Below, piece by piece: positions 45,439-54,734 of a stretch of 64,000 nucleotides of DNA. The position numbers were made by a program, and so were the translations under genes. The DNA is from Streptomyces sp. 1331.2 (GTDB lineage Bacteria; Actinomycetota; Actinomycetes; Streptomycetales; Streptomycetaceae). Each line of letters begins with the position of its first letter. The stretch's first letter is position 1. The notes below the pieces were generated by a model. It was not told the DNA's origin and searched no databases. It worked only from the letters and a program-made list of their open reading frames with translations. The stretch spans positions 1,488,001-1,552,000 of the forward strand of contig NZ_OBMJ01000001.1 of NCBI RefSeq assembly GCF_900199205.1. Direction: 5' to 3'.

Positions 45439-47964
45439 CTACTGCCGGGCCGCTCCCAGTGCCACCGGTCGGGTCCGCAGCAGCGCGCGGACGGGCAGTC
45501 CGGTGGAGCCGACGCAGAGCAGCACGGCTCCGGCGGCCAGCGGCAGGGCGAGCGTCGGCGGAACGTACGGCGAGGCGTTGGCGACGCCCCGGGCGACCGG
45601 CACCAGGGTGATCCAGGCGATCACCGCGCCCAGCGCCAGCCCGGTCGCGGCCACCAGCAGCGCCTCCCAGCGCATCATGCCGCGCACCTGGCGCCGGGTG
45701 GTGCCGGCCAGTCTCAGCAGTGCGACCTCGCGGCGGCGGTCCAGCACCGTCATCACCAGAGTGTTGGCGGCGCTGACGGCGGCGAACCCGCCGAGCACAC
45801 CGGCCATCACCGAATTGGCCCAGCCGCTGAGCTCCATGGCCTTGTCGGACTGGGCGGCGAACCCGGCCCGGTCGGTCACGTTCGCCCCGCCCAGCGCGCC
45901 CAGCCCGGCGGCCACCGCCGCCCGGTCGGCGCCCGGCGTGTCGGCGACCAGCACCTGGCTGTCGTACCCGGTGGTGACGTGCCCGGTCACGGCGGCCCGG
46001 GGCAGCAGCGCCTGGCCGACGCCGAGCCCGCGGCCGTACACGGCGACCACGATGGGCCGGACGGCGGTGCCGTCGCCGAGCCGCAGCGCGACCCGCTCGC
46101 CGACCTTCGCGTCCAGGGTGTCGGCCAGTCCGGTGCTGAGCGCGATGGTGTCGGGGGCGCGGCCGAGGTCCGCGAGGGCTCCGTCGCGTACGTCCAGGTC
46201 GAGTACCGCGGGCAGCCGGGCCGGGTCCCCGTCGATGCCGAGGGCGGGGGCGGAGCCCAGTTCGCCGCCGCTGCGGTAGACGAGGCCGGTGCGCAGCACG
46301 CCGATGGCGGTGTCCACGCCGGGCACCTTCGCGGCTCGTTCGGCAGTGCCGGCGGGCAGGCCGGGGCCGGTGGCGCCGATCACGTGGTCGGCGGTGACAG
46401 CGGCCCGGACGTTCTCGCCGGCGGTGTGGCGCAGGGTGCTCTGGAGGATCAGCAGGGTGCCGCAGAAGGCGGTGACCAGGACGATCGGGGTGATCGCGGA
46501 GGCCAGACGGCGGGCGTTGGCGCGGGTGTTGTCGGCGGCGAGCGAGCCGGGCGCGCCGGCGGCCCGGAGGGGTGCGCCGAGCACGGCGGTGGCGATCCGT
46601 GCCACCCAGGGGCCGAGCAGAGCAACGGCCAGCATGAGGCACATGACCACGCCGAGGGCGGTCTGCGCGGCCTTGTCGCCGTCGAGGGCGGCGGCGACAC
46701 CGGCGATCGCGATGCCGCCACCGGCGAAGACGAGCCCGAGGACGGTGCGTACCTTGCCCGGCCGGGGCGCCTCGACGGCGGCTTCGCCGAGCGCCTGGCC
46801 GGCGCGCAGCTTGGACGGCCGGCGGGAGGCGAGGAAGCCGGCGGTCAGCGCGGCGAGGGTGCAGGTGAGGACGGCGGCGAGCGGCGGCAGCGGGCCGATG
46901 TCGAGGTGGATGCCCGCGGGGACGGCGCCGCGCGCGACCAGCTGGTCGAACCACCAGCGGGCGAGGGCGAGTCCGGGCAGGATGCCGAGTGCCGCGGCGA
47001 CGGGTGCGACCAGCATCGCCTCGGCGGCGATGGTGCGCCGGATCTGGCGCGGGGTGGCGCCGACGGCACGCAGCAGGGCGAACTCGCGGGCGCGCTGGCC
47101 GGTGGCGAGGGCGACGGTGCTCATCACCACGAAGATCGCGGTCATCACGGCGTAGCCGCCGAAGCTGCCGCCGATGCCCATCAGCGTGGTCCGCGCCTCG
47201 CCGAGGGCGGGGTGTTCGACGGTGCCGCGGCCGTCGCCGGTGAAGGTCCTGGCGTCGCCGCCGACAGCTTGGCGGACCTGCGCGGCGAGCGCGGTGGTGG
47301 TCACGCCCGCGCGGGGTTGGACGGCGATGGCGTCGATCCGGCCGGGGTGGCCGGAGAGGCGGTCGGCGGTGGCGTCGGCGAACCAGGCGGTCGGGCCGGC
47401 CGGCTGGGCGGCGGCGAGGCCGGAGATCCGGTAGCTCGCAGTGCCGCCGGGCGCGGTGAGCGTGAGGTTCGCGCCGGGCGCGAGGCGGGCGGTGCGCGCG
47501 GTGTCGGCGTCAAGCACCACCTCGTTCGCGCCGGGTGCGCGGCCCTCGACCAGGTGATCGCCCGGTCCGGCGATGCCGAGTGCGGCGTAGCCCCGGCCGG
47601 TCAGCGCCGGGGCCGAGGCGGAGGCGGGCAATGGGAAGGCGGTGTCCGGCCGGGCGGCGGCGACCCCCGGCAGGGCGCTCAGCCGGCCGACCAGGGCGGC
47701 GTCCGTCCGGGCCCGCTCCGGGGTGGCCTGCTCCCGGGTCTCGGTGTCCTCGCCGACCTTCGTCTCGATCTTCACCGCCTGCTCGGCCGCGACCACGACG
47801 GGGGCGGAGGCGTAGCGGTCGGGCTTGAGGCCCGCGGTGAGACCGGTCTGCAGCAGCACTCCGCAGGCCACCACGACGGCCGCGCCGAGCAGCAGGGCGA
47901 CCAGGGTGCCCGCGAAGGAGGCGGGCCGGAAGCGCACCGAGGCGCGCGCGAGTCCGTTCGTCAT
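45439..47964 (-). CDS. FtsX-like ABC transporter permease
   Basis: An 841-residue permease with two FtsX (MacB-type) core domains. It begins MTNGLARASVRFRPASFAG, one TM, then a large extracytoplasmic domain (about 45-260). The first TM block contains the FtsX signature REFALLRAVGATPRQIRRTIAAEA (about 295); the second repeats it as REVALLRLAGTTRRQVRGMMRWE near residue 760. ATG 47964 overlaps the stop of the ATPase gene (ATGA). Together they form an export or mechanotransmission ABC system, often for peptides, lipoproteins or antibiotics in actinobacteria. Substrate unknown; no two-component system is adjacent. Confidence 0.93.
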   Translation of the reverse strand: MTNGLARASVRFRPASFAGTLVALLLGAAVVVACGVLLQTGLTAGLKPDRYASAPVVVAAEQAVKIETKVGEDTETREQATPERARTDAALVGRLSALPGVAAARPDTAFPLPASASAPALTGRGYAALGIAGPGDHLVEGRAPGANEVVLDADTARTARLAPGANLTLTAPGGTASYRISGLAAAQPAGPTAWFADATADRLSGHPGRIDAIAVQPRAGVTTTALAAQVRQAVGGDARTFTGDGRGTVEHPALGEARTTLMGIGGSFGGYAVMTAIFVVMSTVALATGQRAREFALLRAVGATPRQIRRTIAAEAMLVAPVAAALGILPGLALARWWFDQLVARGAVPAGIHLDIGPLPPLAAVLTCTLAALTAGFLASRRPSKLRAGQALGEAAVEAPRPGKVRTVLGLVFAGGGIAIAGVAAALDGDKAAQTALGVVMCLMLAVALLGPWVARIATAVLGAPLRAAGAPGSLAADNTRANARRLASAITPIVLVTAFCGTLLILQSTLRHTAGENVRAAVTADHVIGATGPGLPAGTAERAAKVPGVDTAIGVLRTGLVYRSGGELGSAPALGIDGDPARLPAVLDLDVRDGALADLGRAPDTIALSTGLADTLDAKVGERVALRLGDGTAVRPIVVAVYGRGLGVGQALLPRAAVTGHVTTGYDSQVLVADTPGADRAAVAAGLGALGGANVTDRAGFAAQSDKAMELSGWANSVMAGVLGGFAAVSAANTLVMTVLDRRREVALLRLAGTTRRQVRGMMRWEALLVAATGLALGAVIAWITLVPVARGVANASPYVPPTLALPLAAGAVLLCVGSTGLPVRALLRTRPVALGAARQ

Positions 47965-48821
47965 GCCGCGGCCCCCACCGGGCGGGCGGTGAGCGCGACC
48001 ATCCGGTCCGCGACGGCCTGCGGGCCGGGGTGCGGCAGGTCGTCCACGATCGCGCCGCCGGCCAGGAACAGCACCCGGTCGGCGAAGGAGGCGGCCACCG
48101 GGTCGTGGGTCACCATCACGACGGTCGCGCCCAGGGAGTCCACGGCCTGCCGCAGCAGGCCCAGCACCTCGTGCGCGGTACTGGTGTCCAGGGCGCCGGT
48201 CGGCTCGTCGGCGAACACCACGTCCGGGCGGGTGATCAGCGCGCGGGCGATCGCGACGCGCTGCTGCTGTCCGCCGGAGAGCTGGCCGGGCCGCCGCCGG
48301 GCGTGCCGGTCGAGGCCGACCCGCTCCAGCAGGTCCCGGGCCCGGGCGCGGTCCTGGCGCTCGCCGGCGAGCCGCTGCGGGAGCAGCACGTTCTGTTCGA
48401 CGCTCAGCGAGGGCAGCAGGTTGAAGGACTGGAAGACGAAGCCGATGCGGCTGCGGCGCAGCTTGGTGAGGCGGTTCTCGTTCAGCGCGGTGATCTCCTC
48501 GCCGCCGAGCCGGATCTCGCCCGCGTCCGGACGGTCCAGGCCCGCCGCGCACTGCAGGAAGGTGGACTTGCCGGAGCCGGACGGGCCCATCACGGCGGTG
48601 AAGCTGCCGCGGGCGAGCGCCAGGCCGATCCCGCTCAGCGCCTGTACCGCGCCCTCGCCGTGCCCGTAGCTGCGGCGCACGCCGCGCAGTTCGATCGCGG
48701 GGGCCGCCTGCGGTGCGGCGTACGGGTCGGCGCCGTACGCGTCTGTGGCGTACCCGCCGCCGGGGCCGGTCGGATCGGTGCCGTGCTCGTCGGTCCTGCG
48801 GCGGAGGTGGCGGCGTGCCAT
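47961..48821 (-). CDS. ABC transporter ATP-binding protein (MacB/LolD type)
   Basis: A 286-residue ATPase. Walker A GPSGSGKST (about 82-90), Q-loop VFQSFNLLPSLSVEQNV, signature LSGGQQQRVAIARAL, Walker B VVFADEPTG and switch VTHD. The N-terminal 40 residues are Arg-rich then low-complexity (Gly/Tyr/Asp/Ala), longer than usual. ATG 48821 with GAAGGAAGG seven bases upstream is preferred over the open frame beginning at 48860. Overlaps the permease gene by four bases. Confidence 0.93.
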   Translation of the reverse strand: MARRHLRRRTDEHGTDPTGPGGGYATDAYGADPYAAPQAAPAIELRGVRRSYGHGEGAVQALSGIGLALARGSFTAVMGPSGSGKSTFLQCAAGLDRPDAGEIRLGGEEITALNENRLTKLRRSRIGFVFQSFNLLPSLSVEQNVLLPQRLAGERQDRARARDLLERVGLDRHARRRPGQLSGGQQQRVAIARALITRPDVVFADEPTGALDTSTAHEVLGLLRQAVDSLGATVVMVTHDPVAASFADRVLFLAGGAIVDDLPHPGPQAVADRMVALTARPVGAAA

Positions 48822-48994
48822 GGAGGGGCCTTCCTTCGGTTCCGTGTCGCTCGTCGTCAACGTGCTCCACGCTAGGAAGTCCGGGCGCGGCGAACCATGG
48901 AGGTCACCGGCGGACCGGTGGTGGGGTTATCCCCACGGCGGTGGTCGTCCCCGCAGCGGTCGTGCCTACGGCGTCGTGCCTACGGAGGTTGTCC

Positions 48995-49783
48995 CTACAG
49001 CGGCTCGGCGGCGATCCCGAGGTAGGCCGCGCACAGTTCGGCGAGCCGCGGGTGGGCGGGGTCGAGGGCGGTGCCGTCGACGGCCGCGAGCGGCCGCAGG
49101 CCGATGCCCGCGTTCACCGCGAACGCGGCGGTGAAGCGGCCGAGCTCGGCGACGGGCAGCGGCTCGCGGGACTGCGGTCCCTGGTAAGCCCCGGACAGCA
49201 GGGCCTCGGTGACGCCGGGCAGGCTCGGGCCCTGCGGCCAGACCAGCCCGTCCTCGTCCAGGAAGCCGACGTTCCAGGTCGCGCCCTCGGTCACCCGGCC
49301 GTCCTCGTCCACCAGCAGCACGTCGTCCCAGCCCGCGAGTTGGGCCTGTCGGCGGTGGTGGACCAGGCCGAACAGGCCGACGTGCTTCACCTGCGGCAGC
49401 TCCCGCCGGTACGCGACGCTGCGGACTCGCAGCGGGGCGGGCTCGGCGGCCGCGGCCGGGCGGGTGGTGACCAGCAGGGCGGGCGCGGCCGGGGCGGCTG
49501 GGCGTTCCAGGCCGAGTGCCGGGTCGTACACGGTGACCCGGACGGTCACCGGCGCGCCGTCGGCGGGCAGCACCGCACGGATCCGCTCCCGCACGGCGGC
49601 CTGGTCGAGCTCGGCGGCGAACAGCGTCCGGCAGTCCCGGACCAGCCGGTCCAGGTGCAGGGTCAGGCCGCGGACCCGGCCCGCCTCGGCGCGCAGGGTG
49701 GTGAAGTGCCCGTAGTTGAGCAGCCCCAGCGCGGCCAGCCGCGCCGGGTCGGCCGGGGCACCGTCGATCTCGATCTCAGCCAT
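48995..49783 (-). CDS. Aminotransferase class IV (aminodeoxychorismate lyase-like)
   Basis: A 262-residue PLP enzyme of fold type IV, similar to 4-amino-4-deoxychorismate lyase, which gives p-aminobenzoate for folate. Features: GLLNYGHFTTLRAEAGRVRGLTLHLDRL at the N-terminus, the Lys in PQVKHVGLFGL as the likely PLP anchor, and EGATWNVGFLDEDGLVWPQ with the conserved Glu and Asn, then LPGVTEALL. ATG 49783 overlaps the end of the upstream EamA-GNAT frame by eight bases, so it is translationally coupled. Branched-chain or D-amino acid transaminase activity cannot be excluded. Confidence 0.88.
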   Translation of the reverse strand: MAEIEIDGAPADPARLAALGLLNYGHFTTLRAEAGRVRGLTLHLDRLVRDCRTLFAAELDQAAVRERIRAVLPADGAPVTVRVTVYDPALGLERPAAPAAPALLVTTRPAAAAEPAPLRVRSVAYRRELPQVKHVGLFGLVHHRRQAQLAGWDDVLLVDEDGRVTEGATWNVGFLDEDGLVWPQGPSLPGVTEALLSGAYQGPQSREPLPVAELGRFTAAFAVNAGIGLRPLAAVDGTALDPAHPRLAELCAAYLGIAAEPL

Positions 49784-51875
49784 CCCCCGAGTCTGCCAGC
49801 TGCGGAGAGGGCAGCGCGGTCGGCGCCGGGGCCTGTGCCGCGGGCGCGTGGGGGGCGGGCACCTGGGGGTGCGCGGTGGCCGTGCCGCGGCCCGTCGCCC
49901 GGGCGGCCCGCTCGAACTCCTCGATCCGGTGCGCCAGTCCCTCCGGTTCGCCCGCGTCCGCCCAGCGCCACGCCTCGGCCCACCACTGCGGGCCGCGCAC
50001 CAGGGGGAAGCCCGCCAGGGCCAGGTGCAGGGCCAGCGTGGAGCGCGCGTACTCGTGCACCCAGCCGTCGGCGCCCCGGTAGTCGGCGGTCTCGTCCAGC
50101 CGCAGCCAGCGGCCCTCGCGGCCGGCAGCCAGTATCGGCACCCAGCCGCGCGACCGGTCGGCGACCAACAGGAGCAGCCGGCCGTCCTCCTCGCGCACCC
50201 GGTAGGCGGGGAGTTGGGGCATCCGCGCAAGCGAGAGGGAGCGCTTCCAGCCGATCACCCACAGGCCGCGGCGCAGGTAGTAGCGGACGGCCGGTCGCCA
50301 GGTCCAGTGCGCCTCCAACCGGAACCCGGGCAGGCCCTCGGCGGTGGCCGCCCGGTACACCGCGTCCAGTGCGGCCGCGGCCAGCCCGCGCCCGCGCGCG
50401 GCCGGGCTCAGGTAGAGGGAGGAGACGGCGAGTTGGCCCGGGCCCTTGGTCCAGTTGTCCACCGCGACCGTGCCCGCGACGGTCCCGCCCTCGTCCAGGA
50501 TCCAGTAGCGGCGGCGGTACAGCTCCCCGCCGGGCCACTCCCGGCCGCTCTCCCCCAGTCGTGCGCGCCAGTCGCGCTCGGCCCGCGGCGCCAGCGCGTC
50601 CGGGGCCACCAGCTCGCCCAGCTCGCCCTCCACCAGGGACACCAAGTCCCAGAGTGCGAACCGCTGTTCTTCTCCCTCGGCGGCCGACCTCAGCCGCGGG
50701 CCGGCCGCCAACCGGTCCTGCGCCCGCTCCACCGCCCCGTCCCACGTCCTCACCACGCGGCCACCATAGCGGGACCCTGAGACATTCCGTAATTCAGTGG
50801 ACACCGAACGTAAGATCGGGTACGAATTCGGCTGTCCGATCAGCCTGGTTCCCACCGGCTTGTCCGGGAGGGTCCGTTCGGGGAGGGAGATCCCCATGCG
50901 TGGCATCTTCGTACGTGCCGTCGTCGGGGCGGCGCGCGCCCTAACCGACGGCCTGGCGCGCCTTCGGGGCCTGGTCCGCCGGGTCGGCCGCGGGCCGGGG
51001 CGGGGGCGGGCCAGGACGACGGCCGCGACCACCAGCGCGCCGCCGGCCAGGGCGTTCCAGCCGACCGGTTCCGCGAGGAACAGCGCGCCGATCGCGGTGG
51101 ACCAGAGCGGCATCACGTAGGTGACGGCCGAGGCCACAGTCGTGCCCGCGGTCCGGACCAGGCCGAGGTTCAGCAGGTACGCCAGGCCGGTGCCGACCAT
51201 GCCGAACCCCAGCAGGGCGACGGCCGGGCCGGCCCCGGGCCAGTGCGGGGCCCCCGCGGCGAGCGGTGCGATGACGGCCAACTCGGCGGCGGCGCAGCCG
51301 ACCTGGAGCGCGGACAGGGTAGTGACCGACTCCGGCCGCCCGGACAGGAAGCGCCGCAGGTAGGCGAAGCCCGCCCCGTAGCAGCAGGCGGCGGCCAGGC
51401 AGGCGAGGCCCCCGACGGCCTCGCCGGAGCCGATGCCGTGCCAGACCCCGAGCACGGTGAGCACGCCGACGAAGCCGAGGGCGAGGCCGGTGAGTCGGCG
51501 GGCGCCCGGGCGGCGCTCCTCCGGGACGGTGAGCACCGCGAACAGCATGGTGAACAGCGGCGTGGTCGCGTTCATCACCCCGGCGAGCACCGAGCTGACC
51601 CTGGTTTCACCGAACGGGAACAGAATGAACGGCACGGTGTTGAGCAGCACCGCGACCACCGCCGAGTGCCCCCACAGCGCACGATCGCGGGGAATCCGCT
51701 CGCCGCGCAGCAGCAGGACGGCGCCCAGCGTGAGCGCGCCCAGCAGGCAGCGCCACAGCGCCACGAAGACCGGGGGCACCCCCGCGTCGACCGCCACCTT
51801 GATCAGCGCGAAGCTCGCACCCCAAATCGCCGACAGTGCCACAAAACCCGGCAACCAGCGCCGCACCGCAAACAC
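49776..51875 (-). CDS. EamA transporter and GNAT acetyltransferase in one continuous frame
   Basis: One open frame of 699 codons with no stop joins two domains usually made separately. Residues 1-310 are a ten-TM EamA/DMT permease (WLPGFVALSAIWGASFALIKVAV, FILFPFGETRVSSVLAGVMNATTPLFTML, VIAPLAAG onward). Then comes a polar Arg/Pro/Thr linker and about 50 codons over AT-rich DNA that looks like a promoter. The C-terminal 326 residues start with VRTWDGAVERAQDRL and hold a GNAT domain (TVAGTVAVDNWTKGPG, LYLSPAARGRGLAAAAL). GTG 51875 has GGAGG nine bases upstream. If the stop of EamA was lost recently, the acetyltransferase could also start on its own at GTG 50756. Stop loss, true fusion and sequencing error are all possible. 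Confidence 0.75.
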   Translation of the reverse strand: MFAVRRWLPGFVALSAIWGASFALIKVAVDAGVPPVFVALWRCLLGALTLGAVLLLRGERIPRDRALWGHSAVVAVLLNTVPFILFPFGETRVSSVLAGVMNATTPLFTMLFAVLTVPEERRPGARRLTGLALGFVGVLTVLGVWHGIGSGEAVGGLACLAAACCYGAGFAYLRRFLSGRPESVTTLSALQVGCAAAELAVIAPLAAGAPHWPGAGPAVALLGFGMVGTGLAYLLNLGLVRTAGTTVASAVTYVMPLWSTAIGALFLAEPVGWNALAGGALVVAAVVLARPRPGPRPTRRTRPRRRARPSVRARAAPTTARTKMPRMGISLPERTLPDKPVGTRLIGQPNSYPILRSVSTELRNVSGSRYGGRVVRTWDGAVERAQDRLAAGPRLRSAAEGEEQRFALWDLVSLVEGELGELVAPDALAPRAERDWRARLGESGREWPGGELYRRRYWILDEGGTVAGTVAVDNWTKGPGQLAVSSLYLSPAARGRGLAAAALDAVYRAATAEGLPGFRLEAHWTWRPAVRYYLRRGLWVIGWKRSLSLARMPQLPAYRVREEDGRLLLLVADRSRGWVPILAAGREGRWLRLDETADYRGADGWVHEYARSTLALHLALAGFPLVRGPQWWAEAWRWADAGEPEGLAHRIEEFERAARATGRGTATAHPQVPAPHAPAAQAPAPTALPSPQLADSGDG

Positions 51876-51962
51876 CCCCGCATTCCTCCGCTGTTCCCTG
51901 CACCTGGACAGAGGATGCTGTGCCGCCCGACCATGAGTCCAACAAGTGGCACTCCGGCCTGG

Positions 51963-51977
51963 ATGAGGAAGTCTCAT
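51963..51977. repeat. Single ATGAG-N5-CTCAT palindrome before the LysR gene
   Basis: One perfect copy in the EamA/LysR divergent gap, 30 bp before the LysR start codon. Confidence 0.85.
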
Positions 51978-52007
51978 GACCCGAGGTCCCATGACCGAGC
52001 GCGTCCG

Positions 52008-52967
52008 GTGAGCGCGGACGTCAACCTGGCCCAGCTCAGGGCACTGGTCGCGGTCTCCGACACCGGCAGCTTCGGCGCGGCCGCCGACGAGCTGGGTATC
52101 AGCCAGTCCGCGGTCTCACACGCCGTCGGCGCGCTGGAGCGGGCCCTCGGCGCACCCGTCCTGATGCGCGGCACCCCGTGCCGGCCCACTCCGCTGGGCG
52201 AGCAGGTCCTGCCGCACGCCCGGACGGCCGTCGCCTCCGCCGCCGCGGTGCGCACCATCGCCACCCAGCACACCGGCGGCCTGACCGGCACCGTACGGCT
52301 GGCCGCGCCGACCACCGTCTGCCAGTCGCTGTTGCCCGGGCTGCTGCGGGACTGGAAGGCCTCGTACCCGGAGGTCACCGTCCGGGTCTTCGAGGGCGAG
52401 GATGCCGAGTTGGCCGCCTGGCTGGAAGCCGGCACGGTGGACGCCGCCGTCCTGGTGGACACCGGGCCCCTGCAGCCCGGGGCTGTCGCGCTCGGCGCCG
52501 ACTCGATGCACGCGCTGCTGCGCCGCGACCACCCGCTCGCCGGCCAGGAGAGCATCCACGTCGCCGAGTTGGAGGACGACGACTTCCTGCTCTCCGAGGG
52601 CGGATGCGAGCGCCACATCCGCGAGGCCTACCGGCGGGCCGGCGCCCGCTTCGCGCCCCGGCACCGCATCCGCGACCTCAACACCCTGATCGGCATGGTG
52701 AACGCGGGTGTCGGGATCTCGGTGATTCCCGCGCTGGCGGTGACCATGCTTCCGGCCGACTGCGTCCTCGTCCCGATCCGCCCCGCCGTCCACCGGACGC
52801 TGACGCTGACCGGGCCGGCCAGCCGGCCGTGGTCGCCGGCGGCCAGCGGTCTGCTGGCCGGCGTGGGGGCGATGACGAAGGCCAAGGCCAAAGCCGGGGC
52901 CAAGGCCAGGGCGGGGGCGCTGACGATGGCGGCGACGGCAACGGCAGTGGTGGTGGCACCTGGCTGA
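52008..52967 (+). CDS. LysR-family regulator divergent from EamA
   Basis: A 319-residue LysR protein. The HTH is NLAQLRALVAVSDTGSFGAAADELGISQSAVSHAVGALER (about 5-44); the effector domain starts near residue 90 (GTVRLAAPTTVCQSLLPGLLRDW). The start is probably GTG 52008, which begins the conserved helix; no clear ribosome binding site is present. The last 30 residues are an Ala/Lys repeat (AKAKAKAGAKARAGAL type) encoded by a short DNA repeat, beyond the normal end of the family. Divergence from an EamA gene is a common LysR arrangement and suggests it regulates that transporter. Confidence 0.9.
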   Translation: MSADVNLAQLRALVAVSDTGSFGAAADELGISQSAVSHAVGALERALGAPVLMRGTPCRPTPLGEQVLPHARTAVASAAAVRTIATQHTGGLTGTVRLAAPTTVCQSLLPGLLRDWKASYPEVTVRVFEGEDAELAAWLEAGTVDAAVLVDTGPLQPGAVALGADSMHALLRRDHPLAGQESIHVAELEDDDFLLSEGGCERHIREAYRRAGARFAPRHRIRDLNTLIGMVNAGVGISVIPALAVTMLPADCVLVPIRPAVHRTLTLTGPASRPWSPAASGLLAGVGAMTKAKAKAGAKARAGALTMAATATAVVVAPG

Positions 52968-53096
52968 GTGGAGTTTTTCGGCGCCAAAGGCCGGGTCGGT
53001 GGAATTTCCCACCGCCCCGGGCGGCCGTGACTGGTCGGCGCGGGCGTACGGGCGCAGGGTGACGGCATTCCAGCCGTACACCCGAGGGAGTCCCCG

Positions 53097-54734
53097 ATGT
53101 CCGCACACCCGACGCCCGAACAGCAGGAGTCCGCACAGCAGGTATCCGAACAGCAGGTATCCGAACAGCAGGTATCCGAACAGCAGGTATCCGAACAGCA
53201 GGCGTCTACGCACCAGGCGCCCGCACGCCCGCACCCCCGCCGCTGGTGGGCGCTCTGCGCGCTGCTCACCGCCGAGGCGATGAACCTGCTGGACGCGACG
53301 ATCGTCCAGGTCGCCGCGCCGCGCATGCGCGCCGACCTGGGCGGCCCGGCCGCCGCCGTGCCCTGGCTCACCACCGCGTACACGCTGCCGTTCGCCGTCC
53401 TGCTGCTCACGGGCGGTCGGCTCGGCGACCGGGCCGGACGGCGCCGGGTGTTCCGGGTCGGCGTCGTGGGCTTCCTGCTCGCCTCGCTGGCCTGTGCCTG
53501 CGCGCCCACCCTCGGCACGCTGCTCGTGTTCCGGGCCGTCCAGGGCGCGGCGGCGGCCGTGATCGTGCCGCAGACCATCGGCCTGATCAAGACCATGTTC
53601 CGCGGCCCGGAGACGGCTCGCGCACTCGGCACGATCGGGCCGGTGATGGGCCTTGCGGCGGTCTCCGGGCCGGTACTCGGCGGGGTGCTCACCCACGCCG
53701 ACCTGTTCGGCTCTTCCTGGCGCTCAGTCTTCCTGGTCAACCTTCCGCTCGCGCTGGCAGTTCTCGCCCTCGCCCCGCAGCTGACCGAGGACCGCGCCCC
53801 GCGCCGCCCCGGTCTCGACCCGGTCGGCAGCGCGCTCGCGGCGCTGACCACCGGGCTGGTTGTGCTGCCGCTCCTGGCCGCCGGAAGCACACCGCCCGGC
53901 TGGACGGCCGCCGGAGCGGTCCTGGGGGCGGCCGTCGCGGTGGGCTTCGCCGTCCACCAGCGCCGCGGGGCCCGGCGCGGCGCCGACACGCTGGTCGAGC
54001 CGAGCCTGTTCACCACCGCACGGTTCCCGGCCGCGCTGACCGCCCTGGCGCTCGCCTTCGCGGCGACGACCGGGCTCAGCCTGGTCGTCGTGCTTCAGCT
54101 CCAACTCGGCAGCGGTGCCGACGCCCTGGCCTCCGGGCTGACGCTGCTGCCGATGCCGGCCGGGCTCGCGGTGGGCTCAGTGTGGGCGGGCACGTCGCTG
54201 GTCCGGCGGTACGGAGCGCGGGTGATGCCCGCCGGGATCGCCGTCATGGCGGCGGGGATGGTCGCCGCCGTCGCTGCCTACCGCACCGGCGAACGGCCGG
54301 AGTTGCTGCCGTACGCGCTCGCGGTGGTCGGACTCGGGCAGGGGCTGTTCACCCCCGCTTTCTTCACCACCGCCCTGCGGCCGCTGCGACCGCAGGAGAC
54401 CGGTTCGGCGGCCGGCCTGCTCAACGCCGTGCAGCAGCTGGGCTCCACGCTGGGCGTCGCGGTGCTCGGCCGGATCTACCTGTCCGCCCCGCAGGCCGCC
54501 GGGGCCCAGCACGCCTGCTGGATGGCGCTCGGTGTGCTGGCCGCCGTCGCCGTGGCCGCACGCGTCATGAGCACCACTCATGACGCCCGCGCCGATGCCC
54601 GCGCCGATGGCTGCAGCGACGCCCACGCCGGTTCCGATCCCGACTCCCACCCCAGCGACCAGGCTCCCCCCGCCGCGCGCACGGCAGAATCGGACGGTGT
54701 GTCCGACCGACGGGAGCCCACCCGTGCTCGATGA
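53097..54734 (+). CDS. MFS transporter, DHA2 family, with pentapeptide-repeat N-terminus
   Basis: A 545-residue 14-TM drug:proton antiporter. Core motifs: EAMNLLDATIVQVAAPRM (TM1), LLTGGRLGDRAGRRRVF (motif A loop), ALGTIGPVMGLAAVSGPVLGGVL (motif C in TM5). The cytosolic N-terminus carries four perfect VSEQQ repeats (residues 16-35), encoded by a 15-bp tandem repeat at 53142-53201. The C-terminal tail (about 55 residues, Asp/Ala/Ser-rich) starts with MSTTHD from a copy of the dispersed palindrome. ATG 53097 has GGGAG six bases upstream. The last 11 bases overlap the AsnC gene, so they are probably co-transcribed. Confidence 0.92.
   Translation: MSAHPTPEQQESAQQVSEQQVSEQQVSEQQVSEQQASTHQAPARPHPRRWWALCALLTAEAMNLLDATIVQVAAPRMRADLGGPAAAVPWLTTAYTLPFAVLLLTGGRLGDRAGRRRVFRVGVVGFLLASLACACAPTLGTLLVFRAVQGAAAAVIVPQTIGLIKTMFRGPETARALGTIGPVMGLAAVSGPVLGGVLTHADLFGSSWRSVFLVNLPLALAVLALAPQLTEDRAPRRPGLDPVGSALAALTTGLVVLPLLAAGSTPPGWTAAGAVLGAAVAVGFAVHQRRGARRGADTLVEPSLFTTARFPAALTALALAFAATTGLSLVVVLQLQLGSGADALASGLTLLPMPAGLAVGSVWAGTSLVRRYGARVMPAGIAVMAAGMVAAVAAYRTGERPELLPYALAVVGLGQGLFTPAFFTTALRPLRPQETGSAAGLLNAVQQLGSTLGVAVLGRIYLSAPQAAGAQHACWMALGVLAAVAVAARVMSTTHDARADARADGCSDAHAGSDPDSHPSDQAPPAARTAESDGVSDRREPTRAR
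53142..53201 (+). repeat. 15-bp coding tandem repeat, four perfect units
   Basis: GTATCCGAACAGCAG repeated four times in frame, each encoding VSEQQ; partial units precede it (CAGCAGGAGTCCGCA). Confidence 0.95.
54567..54581. repeat. ATGAG-N5-CTCAT palindrome inside the MFS C-terminal tail
   Basis: A perfect copy within coding sequence, at the junction between the last TM segment and the extra C-terminal tail of the MFS protein. Confidence 0.85.
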
